From positions 310,001-374,000 of the forward strand of contig NZ_VORB01000001.1 of assembly GCF_007995015.1 (NCBI RefSeq): a DNA stretch of 64,000 nucleotides. The letters are read 5' to 3'. Positions within the stretch are counted from its first letter, which is position 1; each line of letters starts with the position of its first letter. The notes beneath the pieces are model-generated. The model made no database searches and had not been told where the DNA came from. It saw nothing but the letters and a program-made list of their open reading frames with translations. The position numbers and the translations under genes were made by a program. This document shows, piece by piece, positions 43,756 through 52,130 of the stretch. The stretch comes from Luteibaculum oceani. Its GTDB lineage: Bacteria > Bacteroidota > Bacteroidia > Flavobacteriales_D > Luteibaculaceae.

Positions 43756-44304
43756 TTACAATTTTATCGGTTCTAAGTACGATTCAGGCCGTTGATTATA
43801 CCACGTATCAACTAATTTGAACTCACTAGTACTTTCGTCGTACACACGCCAAGTTTTAACAGGTTTCGAATATAGGCAAAGACAAACAGACCTTGTTTCA
43901 TAAACATTGTAATACCGATGGATACCTACCTGTCCACTAATGAAAGTGAAATCTCCTGGAAGTAGATTTACCGAACTTAATTTTTCCAATTTTTTGACCT
44001 GAGGGTGGAGTCGAAACTTTTCCTCCCTCATCTTACCAGAAAGAACTGTTATCCATGCCTCGTTTGAATGATAATCGTGGATTGGAGACTTTTGCCCCTT
44101 TTCAAAACAAACCACAATTAATTCAAACAACTCGTTTTCATAAACGCTATTTCGGGTATAATTATCTTCACTCCAACTATAAAACTGCTCCAGTTCCGAT
44201 GTATTTAACTCCATTCTTTTCAATGTATCCAGATAACAACTGCTATCAAGACTACATGAATTCAGTTCCCTAACTAGGTCTGCTAATGATTTAATTTTAT
44301 TCAT
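43756..44304 (-). CDS. Cysteine-dioxygenase-like cupin with altered metal motif
   Basis: 182 residues with the plan of type I cysteine dioxygenase: motif G-x5-H-x-x...(GQKSPIHDYHSNEAW, residues 70-84), then PGDFTFI, GIHRYYN with H129, and LCLYSKP with Y145, matching the catalytic tyrosine block. Compared with mammalian CDO the first metal histidine is kept (H76). The second, at spacing HxH, is tyrosine (Y78), a histidine follows at 79, glutamate E82 takes the position of a later residue, and Cys93 is alanine. The spacing to the next glycine is unchanged, so this is substitution, not an indel. The substrate may be another thiol or the site may be inactive. Confidence 0.75.
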   Translation of the reverse strand: MNKIKSLADLVRELNSCSLDSSCYLDTLKRMELNTSELEQFYSWSEDNYTRNSVYENELFELIVVCFEKGQKSPIHDYHSNEAWITVLSGKMREEKFRLHPQVKKLEKLSSVNLLPGDFTFISGQVGIHRYYNVYETRSVCLCLYSKPVKTWRVYDESTSEFKLVDTWYNQRPESYLEPIKL

Positions 44305-44313
44305 AACTCTTTT

Positions 44314-44625
44314 TTAAAATGTAAAAAACACACTTTTAACTACACGAAGGGAGTTTGCAAACCAGGATATTGCCCTAGCCCTGGGCTTATCATATTCTGG
44401 TATATTGGCCACATTTTTGCCATTAACCGTATGCAGGAATAAATGGCGTTGTTTGGGCGCAGACTGATTACTTGCTATGGTTAAGTGACCATCTTCTATA
44501 ATCAAGTCGAAATCTTCCGGCCTGCTATTATCATCTCCCACCTTGATGTAAAAGGAATTTTTTGTTTGATGAATAATAACTGGGAATGATACCAAGTCTG
44601 ATATGTTTTGCCTAGAATTTTCCAT
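44314..44625 (-). CDS. Small protein with Hsp20-like first half
   Basis: 103 residues. Residues about 13-52 (FYIKVGDDN, then EDFDLIIEDGHLTIAS) follow the beta-strand pattern of alpha-crystallin/Hsp20 domains ('Y.v.v.lpg...edi.i.vedg.L.I.a'). The second half, HTVNGKNVANIPEYDKPRARA, lacks the usual GVL and IxI motifs, so this is at best a truncated or remote relative. First gene of the minus-strand stress operon, 9 nt before the CDO-like gene. Confidence 0.5.
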   Translation of the reverse strand: MENSRQNISDLVSFPVIIHQTKNSFYIKVGDDNSRPEDFDLIIEDGHLTIASNQSAPKQRHLFLHTVNGKNVANIPEYDKPRARAISWFANSLRVVKSVFFTF

Positions 44626-44682
44626 AGCCTTTAGATTTTATCCCCCTACCTATCAAAAATGCCCATTTCAGAAAATATAACA

Positions 44683-44698
44683 TGTGACCACTCTCACG
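44683..44698. promoter_or_regulatory. CRP-like operator
   Basis: TGTGA-CCACTC-TCACG matches the CRP box TGTGA-N6-TCACA at nine of ten fixed positions. It lies in the 111-nt divergent spacer, 58 nt before the Hsp20-like start (-) and 39 nt before the M1 peptidase start (+). A second GTGACC occurs at 44710-44715. Confidence 0.4.
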
Positions 44699-44736
44699 TG
44701 GACCAATGAGTGACCTCAAGGTGGTATATTTAGCGC

Positions 44737-46641
44737 ATGAAATTTATCGGGATATTTCTCTTTGCCCTCTTTCTGTCTATTTTCTATGTTGGTAAAGCCC
44801 AAGTGCAGCCCGAATCGTACTGTAGCCATTTAATGGACTCTGATTTTACCCAAGGGCGTTCAATACATAAATCTAACCACGGAAACTACACCATTTCTAA
44901 AGTGCTGGCCCATTTAAAAACGGATGTATACACCGGCTACCTTGATGCCACTGTAACCCTTTCCATAAAAGCGAAAAAATCGGGCAATTTGGCTTTCGAT
45001 TTACACAACAATAACCAAGTTGAGTATGTTCTCTATGACGGTGATACTGTGCCCTTTACCCACCTAGCCGACAAATTGTCCCTAAACAAAATCATATCAA
45101 ATAATGGAAACCACCAGGTTACTATTAAATATGAAGGAAACCCAAGCACATTAGGGAGCCGATCTTACCAACTGCAACATCACAATGGCGTACCCGTTTT
45201 ATCCACCCTTTCTGAACCATATGGCGCAAAGGATTGGTTGCCGACCCTACAGCAACTGAACTACAAAACCGATACTTTAGAACTGAATCTAACCTTTCTA
45301 AAAGAGTTTAAAAGTGCTGCCAACGGCTTGTTACAAAGCCGGGTGGAAGATGGGCAATGGGCCACTGAAAAGTGGGTCCATTATTATCCCATCAATTTTT
45401 ATTTAGTCGCTTTTTCCATTTCAAATTATGAGGAATACAATTACACCCTAAATCTTAGGGAAGGTGACTTGTTCTTTCAAAATTTTGTTTACCCAGAAAA
45501 CATAGACTTTGAGCGCAAACGAATTGATACTACAGCTGCTTTAATGCATTATTTCGATTCCCTGTTTACTCCATATCCATACATGAATGAAAAATATGGA
45601 CATGCCGAATGGGAATGGGGAGGAGGAATGGAGCATCAAACCATGAGCTTTATGGGCAGCTTCTCATTTGATTTAATTGCCCATGAGTTGGCACATCAAT
45701 GGTTTGGAAACCTTGTAACCTGTGGATCTTGGCAAGACATTTGGATTAACGAAGGATTTGCCACTTACCTAAACGCCCTTGGGCACGAGCGTTTTTCGAA
45801 TGAAGAAGGCTTTCGGGCTTGGTTAAAACTATTGAAGGACAACGCCATGCGAAAACCGCAACTTAGTGTTTTCGCCTACGATACCAACAACGTATCTCAA
45901 CTTTTTGATTACTCCACCACATACGCTAAAGGCGCATTTGTTCTACATATGCTGCGAAAACGAGTTGGAGATGATATTTTCTTTGAAGGGTTGCGCAATT
46001 TTTTAACCAATTACAAAACCAAGGGGTTTGCAACAACCACAGATTTGCAAAAGGAGATTGAAAATGCATCCAATCTGGATTTAAATGATTTTTTCCAGCA
46101 ATGGATTTACCTTCCTTCTTACCCTGTAGTAAACTATGGCTGGGATGGAACAAACAACCAAATACTACTAAGTCTTACCCAGCGATCTAAAATTGATGAT
46201 GGTACTATTTTCAACTTACACATACCCGTAAAATTAAAGGGTACAGAACGCGACACTACCATCGTAGTTAACTTGGTGCAAAGCGAGCAAAAATTTTTGT
46301 TATCCGCAGATTTTTTAATCGATGATGTAGATATCGACCCAGAAAACGAGGTTTTAATGGAGACCAAACTAGTGGGTGCCCCTAGTTTATATTCATCAAA
46401 CTTCATTGATGTGCTTCCCAATCCTGCCCACTCGAAATTAGTAGTACTAAGCAGATCTCGATCTTACTTAATTGAAAATCTGGGCCTATTTAAAATGGAT
46501 GGAGAACAGGTGCTTAGCATGGATTATCCGAATGCACAGCGATTTGTTGAAATTGACTTAAACGATTTTTCTCCAGGTGTATATATCCTGAGAACTTGGT
46601 ACAAAGGAACGGAACGAAATGCTCGTGTAATTATTAAATAA
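44737..46641 (+). CDS. Secreted M1 family aminopeptidase with T9SS tail
   Basis: 634 residues. Signal peptide (1-21, ending GKAQ), an N-terminal beta domain (about 40-215), then the catalytic domain with the exopeptidase motif GGMEHQ and zinc site H316-E-L-A-H320-x18-E339 (INEGFATY). It ends in a type A T9SS sorting domain (VLPNPAHSK... RVIIK). M1 enzymes release N-terminal residues from peptides. At 634 residues it is shorter than PepN (about 870) because the C-terminal helical domain is reduced and replaced by the sorting tail. TATATTTA at 44725-44732 is a near-consensus -7 box only 4 nt before the ATG. Confidence 0.93.
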   Translation: MKFIGIFLFALFLSIFYVGKAQVQPESYCSHLMDSDFTQGRSIHKSNHGNYTISKVLAHLKTDVYTGYLDATVTLSIKAKKSGNLAFDLHNNNQVEYVLYDGDTVPFTHLADKLSLNKIISNNGNHQVTIKYEGNPSTLGSRSYQLQHHNGVPVLSTLSEPYGAKDWLPTLQQLNYKTDTLELNLTFLKEFKSAANGLLQSRVEDGQWATEKWVHYYPINFYLVAFSISNYEEYNYTLNLREGDLFFQNFVYPENIDFERKRIDTTAALMHYFDSLFTPYPYMNEKYGHAEWEWGGGMEHQTMSFMGSFSFDLIAHELAHQWFGNLVTCGSWQDIWINEGFATYLNALGHERFSNEEGFRAWLKLLKDNAMRKPQLSVFAYDTNNVSQLFDYSTTYAKGAFVLHMLRKRVGDDIFFEGLRNFLTNYKTKGFATTTDLQKEIENASNLDLNDFFQQWIYLPSYPVVNYGWDGTNNQILLSLTQRSKIDDGTIFNLHIPVKLKGTERDTTIVVNLVQSEQKFLLSADFLIDDVDIDPENEVLMETKLVGAPSLYSSNFIDVLPNPAHSKLVVLSRSRSYLIENLGLFKMDGEQVLSMDYPNAQRFVEIDLNDFSPGVYILRTWYKGTERNARVIIK

Positions 46642-46660
46642 TTGGTTTGCATCAACTTAG

Positions 46661-46668
46661 TATCTTTG
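46661..46668 (+). promoter_or_regulatory. -7 promoter element of ileS
   Basis: TATCTTTG, followed by CGG, is an exact TAnnTTTG match 25 nt before the ileS ATG. TTGG at 46642-46645 is a possible but closely spaced -33 box (15 nt). The spacer is too short for a T-box leader. Confidence 0.6.
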
Positions 46669-46693
46669 CGGACTTTCAAACCAAGGTGCAGAC

Positions 46694-49600
46694 ATGGCAA
46701 AGTCTTTCAAGGAATACGATCAACTTAATTTACCCAAAATAGCAGATGAGGTTTTAGCGTACTGGAAAAGCTCCAATACCTTTAAGAAATCTGAGCGCAA
46801 GGATGAGGACAAAACCCCATTTGTATTTTACGAGGGACCTCCATCCGCAAACGGTTTACCGGGAATTCACCATGTACTATCTCGTAGTATCAAAGACATT
46901 TTTTGCCGTTACAAAACCTTAAAAGGATATAGCGTAAATCGCAAAGCAGGTTGGGACACCCATGGTTTACCTGTGGAACTTGGGGTGGAAAAGGAATTGG
47001 GTATTACCAAGGAAGACATTGGTAGTAAAATTACCATAGACGAATACAACGAAGCCTGTAAAAAGGCCGTAATGAAATACACGGACGTTTGGGGCGACCT
47101 AACCGAAAAAATGGGGTATTGGGTAGATATGGATCAGCCATACATAACCTACAAGCCCAAATACATGGAGTCGGTTTGGTGGTTATTGAAACAAATTTAT
47201 TCTAAAGACCTTCTTTACAAAGGCTATACAATTCAGCCTTACTCCCCTAAAGCGGGAACCGGATTAAGTTCTCATGAGCTTAACCAACCTGGATGTTACA
47301 AAAACGTAAAGGACTCTACTATTGTAGCCCAGTTTAAGTTGGTAGACACCGATAAGATTGGGTTTGATAATGTTCATTTTCTAGCCTGGACGACAACTCC
47401 TTGGACGCTGCCATCGAATACCGCATTAACGGTAGGACCGAAAATTAAATACGTATTGGTGGACACCTACAACCAATACACCAACGAAAACGTAAAGCTA
47501 ATTCTTGCCGAAGCGCTGGTAAACAAGAACTTTGGGAAAAAGTATTTCGATAGTGAAAGCTTGGATTACAATCCAGAAAAGGACAAAAAAATCCCGTACA
47601 AAATTCTTAAAACCTTTACTGGTGCGGAGTTAGTTGGATTAAAATACGAGCAATTACTTCCCTACGCCCTTCCCTACCAAAATCCTGAAAAAGCTTTTAG
47701 AATAATAGAAGGAGACTTTGTTACTACCGAAGATGGTACGGGTATTGTTCATACCGCGCCAACCTTTGGTGCCGACGATGCTCGTGTTGCTGAAAAAGCT
47801 GGGGTTCCGCCAATGTTAATTCTTAACGAAAACGGAAATCTAGTTCCGCTGGTGGACCTTAGAGGAAAATTTGTTGACCAAATTTCTGATGAAACCTTTG
47901 GTTTAGGAGGTGAATACGTTAAAGCTGAATACCTAACAGAAGAGGAGTTAGCCACCGAATTTGAAAAGCAGAAGGAAGCTCTTAAATCGATAATCCCCAA
48001 CCTTAAGAATTACCTTTCGGTTGATGAAAGAATTGGCCTAAAACTAAAATTAGAAGGCAAGGCCTTTAAAATTGAAAAGTACGAACATAGTTACCCTCAT
48101 TGCTGGAGAACAGATAAGCCCGTACTGTACTATCCTCTAGATTCTTGGTTCATAAAAACTACTGCTGTAAAAGACCGGTTAATTAACCTTAATAAGGAAA
48201 TAAACTGGAAGCCTGAAAGCACAGGAACTGGTCGTTTTGGAAACTGGTTAGAGAATCTAAATGATTGGAATTTATCCAGAAGTAGATTTTGGGGAATTCC
48301 TATCCCTATTTGGAGATCTGAAGACGGCAAGGAAATCAAATGTATTGGGTCTGTAGAGGAGCTTACTCAGGAAATAGAGAAGTCTATTGCGGCAGGAGTA
48401 ATGAAAACGAACCCGTTTGAAGGATTTGTACCAAACGACTTTTCAGAGGAGAACTACGACAAGATAGACCTACATAAGCACATTGTAGACGAAATCGTAT
48501 TGGTTTCGGATTCAGGTGATAAGCTGTTTAGAGAAAAGGATTTGATAGATGTTTGGTTCGACTCAGGATCTATGCCTTATGCCCAACTGCATTATCCATT
48601 TGAAAACAAGGACTTGGTTGACCAACAAAAGGCATTTCCTGCAGATTTTATAGCGGAAGGAGTAGATCAAACAAGAGGTTGGTTTTTTACCCTGCATGTA
48701 ATTGGTGCCTTGTGTTTTGACTCGGTAGCATATAAAAACGTTGTTTCCAATGGGCTTGTACTGGACAAAAACGGACAAAAAATGTCCAAGCGTCTTGGCA
48801 ATGCAGTAGACCCGTTTAAAACGTTATCTCAATATGGGCCTGACGCCACCCGCTGGTATATGATTACCAATGCTCAGCCTTGGGATAACTTAAAGTTTGA
48901 CGAAGAAGGTATCGTTGAGATTCAAAGGAAATTCTTTAGAGCACTGCACAATTGTTATTCCTTTTTTGCACTATATGCCAACGTAGATGGATTTTCTAAG
49001 GATGAAACAATAGTTCCACTTCAGAATCGTCCAGAAATAGATAGATGGATTATCTCCAAACTTAATAGCCTTTGCAAACAAGTAGATGCTGCGTTTGAAG
49101 CTTATGAGCCTACCAAAGCAGGAAGGTTAATCCAAGAGTTTGTGGTAAATGATCTAAGTAACTGGTATGTTCGCCTTTGCAGAAAACGTTTTTGGAGAGG
49201 AGATTACACCGAGGATAAGATAGCAGCTTACCAAACCCTAATGCACTGTTTAGAGGTGGTAGCTGTACTTTCTAGTCCTATTGCACCATTTTACATGGAC
49301 CAATTATTTAGAAACCTCAACCCCGGTGCAGAGTCGGTACACCTTCAGGATATGCCGATTGCAAAAGCGGGAGAAATAGATGAGGATTTAGAAGAGAGAA
49401 TGGGTCTAGCTCAGAAAATCTGTTCTATCATCCTGTCCATCCGAAAACAAGAAAATATTAGGGTTAGACAGCCGCTATTAAAGGCTATGGTTCCAGTAAT
49501 GGACAACAAGGTGGAAAACCAAATAAAGGCGGTTGAGGACCTTATTTTGGCCGAAGTAAACCTTAAACAACTTGAGTTAATTAAGGATGATTCGGTTTTT

Positions 49601-50134
49601 GTTAAAACCATAAAGCCCAACTTCAAAAAATTGGGGCCCATCTTCGGAAAACAAATGAAAGCCGCCGCGGGTATTATAAGCGCTTTCAATCAGGATGCCA
49701 TTAACGCTCTAGAAAAAAGTGGGGAAGCTACTATTGAAATAGAGGGAGCAAATCATAAAATCACCACCGAAGACGTTGAAATATCTACTAAGGATATCCC
49801 TGGTTGGAGAGTAGCTTCGGAGGGTGGAATTACTGTTGCCTTGGATTTAGAAATTTCGGAGGAATTAAAGCGCGAGGGAATAGCAAGAGAACTCGTAAAT
49901 AGAATACAAAATTTTAGAAAGGAAAAAGGCTTAGAAGTAACCGACCGAATTATGGTTAAAATCCAAGAACACGGAGACTTAGCAGCGGCGGTTAATGCCA
50001 ATAAAGACTACATTTGCAGCGAAGTTTTGGCTGATGAATTAGAGCTTGTAAGCCAGCTTAATTCTGAAACTTCGATGAACATTGAGATTGAAGAAGGCTT
50101 TGAAACTCGTTTAGAATTAGAAAAAACCAATTAG
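46694..50134 (+). CDS. ileS: Isoleucyl-tRNA synthetase, type 2 (GxHH signature)
   Basis: 1146 residues, the long eukaryote-like IleRS2 class. Rossmann halves flank a CP1 editing domain (about 190-450; WTTTPWTLPSNTAL, GTGIVHTAP). The anticodon-binding domain and a C-terminal extension follow. The second class I signature is normal, K696-M-S-K-R. The first, HxGH, reads G57-I-H-H60 within ANGLPGIHHVL, so its first and third residues are swapped. It charges tRNA(Ile) with editing of valine. No zinc-ribbon of the IleRS1 type is visible at the C-terminus. The following gene starts 1 nt later. Confidence 0.97.
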   Translation: MAKSFKEYDQLNLPKIADEVLAYWKSSNTFKKSERKDEDKTPFVFYEGPPSANGLPGIHHVLSRSIKDIFCRYKTLKGYSVNRKAGWDTHGLPVELGVEKELGITKEDIGSKITIDEYNEACKKAVMKYTDVWGDLTEKMGYWVDMDQPYITYKPKYMESVWWLLKQIYSKDLLYKGYTIQPYSPKAGTGLSSHELNQPGCYKNVKDSTIVAQFKLVDTDKIGFDNVHFLAWTTTPWTLPSNTALTVGPKIKYVLVDTYNQYTNENVKLILAEALVNKNFGKKYFDSESLDYNPEKDKKIPYKILKTFTGAELVGLKYEQLLPYALPYQNPEKAFRIIEGDFVTTEDGTGIVHTAPTFGADDARVAEKAGVPPMLILNENGNLVPLVDLRGKFVDQISDETFGLGGEYVKAEYLTEEELATEFEKQKEALKSIIPNLKNYLSVDERIGLKLKLEGKAFKIEKYEHSYPHCWRTDKPVLYYPLDSWFIKTTAVKDRLINLNKEINWKPESTGTGRFGNWLENLNDWNLSRSRFWGIPIPIWRSEDGKEIKCIGSVEELTQEIEKSIAAGVMKTNPFEGFVPNDFSEENYDKIDLHKHIVDEIVLVSDSGDKLFREKDLIDVWFDSGSMPYAQLHYPFENKDLVDQQKAFPADFIAEGVDQTRGWFFTLHVIGALCFDSVAYKNVVSNGLVLDKNGQKMSKRLGNAVDPFKTLSQYGPDATRWYMITNAQPWDNLKFDEEGIVEIQRKFFRALHNCYSFFALYANVDGFSKDETIVPLQNRPEIDRWIISKLNSLCKQVDAAFEAYEPTKAGRLIQEFVVNDLSNWYVRLCRKRFWRGDYTEDKIAAYQTLMHCLEVVAVLSSPIAPFYMDQLFRNLNPGAESVHLQDMPIAKAGEIDEDLEERMGLAQKICSIILSIRKQENIRVRQPLLKAMVPVMDNKVENQIKAVEDLILAEVNLKQLELIKDDSVFVKTIKPNFKKLGPIFGKQMKAAAGIISAFNQDAINALEKSGEATIEIEGANHKITTEDVEISTKDIPGWRVASEGGITVALDLEISEELKREGIARELVNRIQNFRKEKGLEVTDRIMVKIQEHGDLAAAVNANKDYICSEVLADELELVSQLNSETSMNIEIEEGFETRLELEKTN

Positions 50135-50135
50135 A

Positions 50136-50516
50136 ATGGCTGAATTAGTAAGATATTCCGACGAAGAGTTATCAGAATTCAAGGAGCTAATCCTTAAAAA
50201 ATTAGAAGAAGCTAAAATTGATCTAAAGCTTCTAAAGGAACAGCTATCCAACAATAATAATGGAACCGACGACACTTCTCCATCTTTTAAAATGATGGAA
50301 GACGGTTCGGACAGCCTTAGTCGTGAAGAGATGGCTCAATTAGCAGTTCGCCAAGAGAAGTTTATTAAAAACTTAAACGCGGCACTAATAAGAATTGAAA
50401 ACAAAACGTACGGAATATGCCGTGCTACCGGTAAATTAATCCGTAAAGAAAGATTGAGATTGGTGCCCCACGCCACCTTAAGCATAGATGCTAAAAACAA
50501 TATGCAGGGTAACTAG
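50136..50516 (+). CDS. TraR/DksA-family protein with reduced zinc finger
   Basis: 126 residues: an N-terminal coiled-coil hairpin (about 8-40 and 60-90, with the acidic tip DGSDSLSREEMA) and a C-terminal DksA-like finger. Of the four zinc cysteines only C95 remains (YGICRATGKLI); the later pair is replaced by VPHAT. DksA proteins enter the RNA polymerase secondary channel, often with ppGpp. The loss of zinc ligands is usual for the Bacteroidota members next to ileS and lspA. Spaced 1 nt from ileS and 2 nt from lspA. Confidence 0.88.
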   Translation: MAELVRYSDEELSEFKELILKKLEEAKIDLKLLKEQLSNNNNGTDDTSPSFKMMEDGSDSLSREEMAQLAVRQEKFIKNLNAALIRIENKTYGICRATGKLIRKERLRLVPHATLSIDAKNNMQGN

Positions 50517-50518
50517 GG

Positions 50519-51118
50519 GTGAGATTATCTATCATAATAATTTCAGCTGTATTACTTGTTGACCAGATTTCGAAATTCTGGATCAAACTAAGTATGCATT
50601 ACGGGGAGAGCATCTCTGTATTTGGTGATTGGTTTTACATCCATTTTATCGAAAATCCTGGAATGGCATTTGGATTGGCATTTGGGGGTACTATTGGAAA
50701 AGTACTCCTAACGCTATTCCGCTTTGCCGCTATCATTGCTATTGGATATTACCTATTTAAAAAGGCCATTAAACTACCAAGCAAAGGCTTTATTATAGCC
50801 ATATCCCTAATTTTTGCAGGGGCCTTAGGAAATTTGATTGACAGCCTATTTTATGGTGTAATATTCTCGGCATCATCGCCCTACAACGTTGCCGAATTTC
50901 TCCCTGAAGCAGGGGGGTATGGAAAATTTCTTCAGGGAAAGGTTGTTGATATGCTTTATTTCCCAATTGTGGAAGGCCATTGGCCAAATTGGGTTCCCTT
51001 TGTAGGTGGGGATTACATGGTATTCTTCAGACCTATATTTAACATCGCCGACACCGCTATCTCTGTTGGCGTCGGGATGCTAATATTATTTCAGAAAAAA
51101 TATCTAACTACGAATTAA
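50519..51118 (+). CDS. lspA: Lipoprotein signal peptidase (signal peptidase II)
   Basis: 199 residues, GTG start at 50519 (no suitable ATG). Four membrane helices. The aspartyl dyad is D144 (GKVVDMLYFP) and D178 (FNIADTAISVG). The N-terminal VDQISKFWIK and FIENPGMAFG blocks are conserved. It has the insertion before the first aspartate (about residues 112-140) typical of the Bacteroidota enzyme, which is longer than the 164-residue E. coli form. It cleaves prolipoproteins such as the DUF4292, DUF4837 and FecB-type lipoproteins encoded here. Overlaps the convergent asd gene by 4 nt. Confidence 0.95.
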   Translation: MRLSIIIISAVLLVDQISKFWIKLSMHYGESISVFGDWFYIHFIENPGMAFGLAFGGTIGKVLLTLFRFAAIIAIGYYLFKKAIKLPSKGFIIAISLIFAGALGNLIDSLFYGVIFSASSPYNVAEFLPEAGGYGKFLQGKVVDMLYFPIVEGHWPNWVPFVGGDYMVFFRPIFNIADTAISVGVGMLILFQKKYLTTN

Positions 51119-52104
51119 ACGAGTTTATTCTCGATTAGATGTTGTGCAATTTGCACTGCGTTGGTTGCCGCTCCTTTTCTAAGGTTATCTGCTACAATCC
51201 AAAGGTTTAATGTATTGTCGGTAGTAAAGTCTCTTCTTATTCTTCCTACAAACACATCGTTTTTACCCTGAGCTGCATTTGGCGTAGGATATGCGTTTAC
51301 CTCAGTATTATCCTGTACCTGAACTCCTTTAGTTTCCGCCAATAATTTGCGCACTGCAGGAATTTCAAAGGCTTTGTCAACTGATATGTTCACGCTTTCG
51401 GAGTGACCTCCAACAACTGGCACACGAACTGCTGTTGCAGTTACCCTAACCTGTTCGTCTCCAAGGATTTTTACAGTTTCGTTCACCAATTTCATTTCCT
51501 CTTTGGTGTATCCATTTTCCATAAAAACATCGCAGTGAGGAATACAGTTACGGTGAATTGCATAAGGATATACCATGTCCCCTTTTTCACCGCGCTCTTC
51601 TCTTTCTAATTGCTGAACGGCTTTTACACCTGTACCTGTTACCGACTGGTAGGTAGAGATTACAACTCTATTTACACCAAATTCCCTGTGAATTGGGCTT
51701 AATACCATTACCAGCTGAATAGTTGAACAGTTTGGATTGGCAATAATTTTATCGCTTTTGGTAAGCGTTGATCCGTTAATTTCTGGAACCACTAATTTAA
51801 CATTGGGGTCCATTCTCCAAGCAGAAGAGTTATCAATTACCGTAACTCCCATTTCTGCAAATCTTGGCGCCCATTGCTGCGACAAAGCTCCACCAGCACT
51901 AAACAAGGCTATGTCTGGCTTTAATGAAAGAGCTTGCTCTATTCCTATAACTGAGTAGGATTTACCCTTAAACTCTACCTTTTTTCCAAAAGAGCTTTCC
52001 GATGCCACTGGGATTAACTCAGTAACAGGAATTTTAAACTCCTCTAGAACTTTAACCATCTCACATCCCACCATTCCGGTGGCTCCAACTACCGCTATTT
52101 TCAT
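51115..52104 (-). CDS. asd: Aspartate-semialdehyde dehydrogenase
   Basis: 329 residues. NADP-binding GATGMVG (7-13), catalytic C126 in ANPNCSTIQ and the second active-site block GGHSESVNI. Reduces aspartyl phosphate to aspartate semialdehyde, the branch point to lysine/diaminopimelate, methionine and threonine. Full length with no anomalies. Stand-alone gene; 26 nt separate its start from the divergent lamin-tail protein gene, and it converges on lspA with a 4-nt overlap. Confidence 0.97.
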   Translation of the reverse strand: MKIAVVGATGMVGCEMVKVLEEFKIPVTELIPVASESSFGKKVEFKGKSYSVIGIEQALSLKPDIALFSAGGALSQQWAPRFAEMGVTVIDNSSAWRMDPNVKLVVPEINGSTLTKSDKIIANPNCSTIQLVMVLSPIHREFGVNRVVISTYQSVTGTGVKAVQQLEREERGEKGDMVYPYAIHRNCIPHCDVFMENGYTKEEMKLVNETVKILGDEQVRVTATAVRVPVVGGHSESVNISVDKAFEIPAVRKLLAETKGVQVQDNTEVNAYPTPNAAQGKNDVFVGRIRRDFTTDNTLNLWIVADNLRKGAATNAVQIAQHLIENKLV

Positions 52105-52130
52105 ATCTTATATAAAGAAACGTTCCTAAC

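Noticed and set aside
46642-46693. T-box or other leader RNA before ileS
   Set aside because: Only 52 nt separate the genes and they contain a normal -7 box; there is no room for a structured leader.
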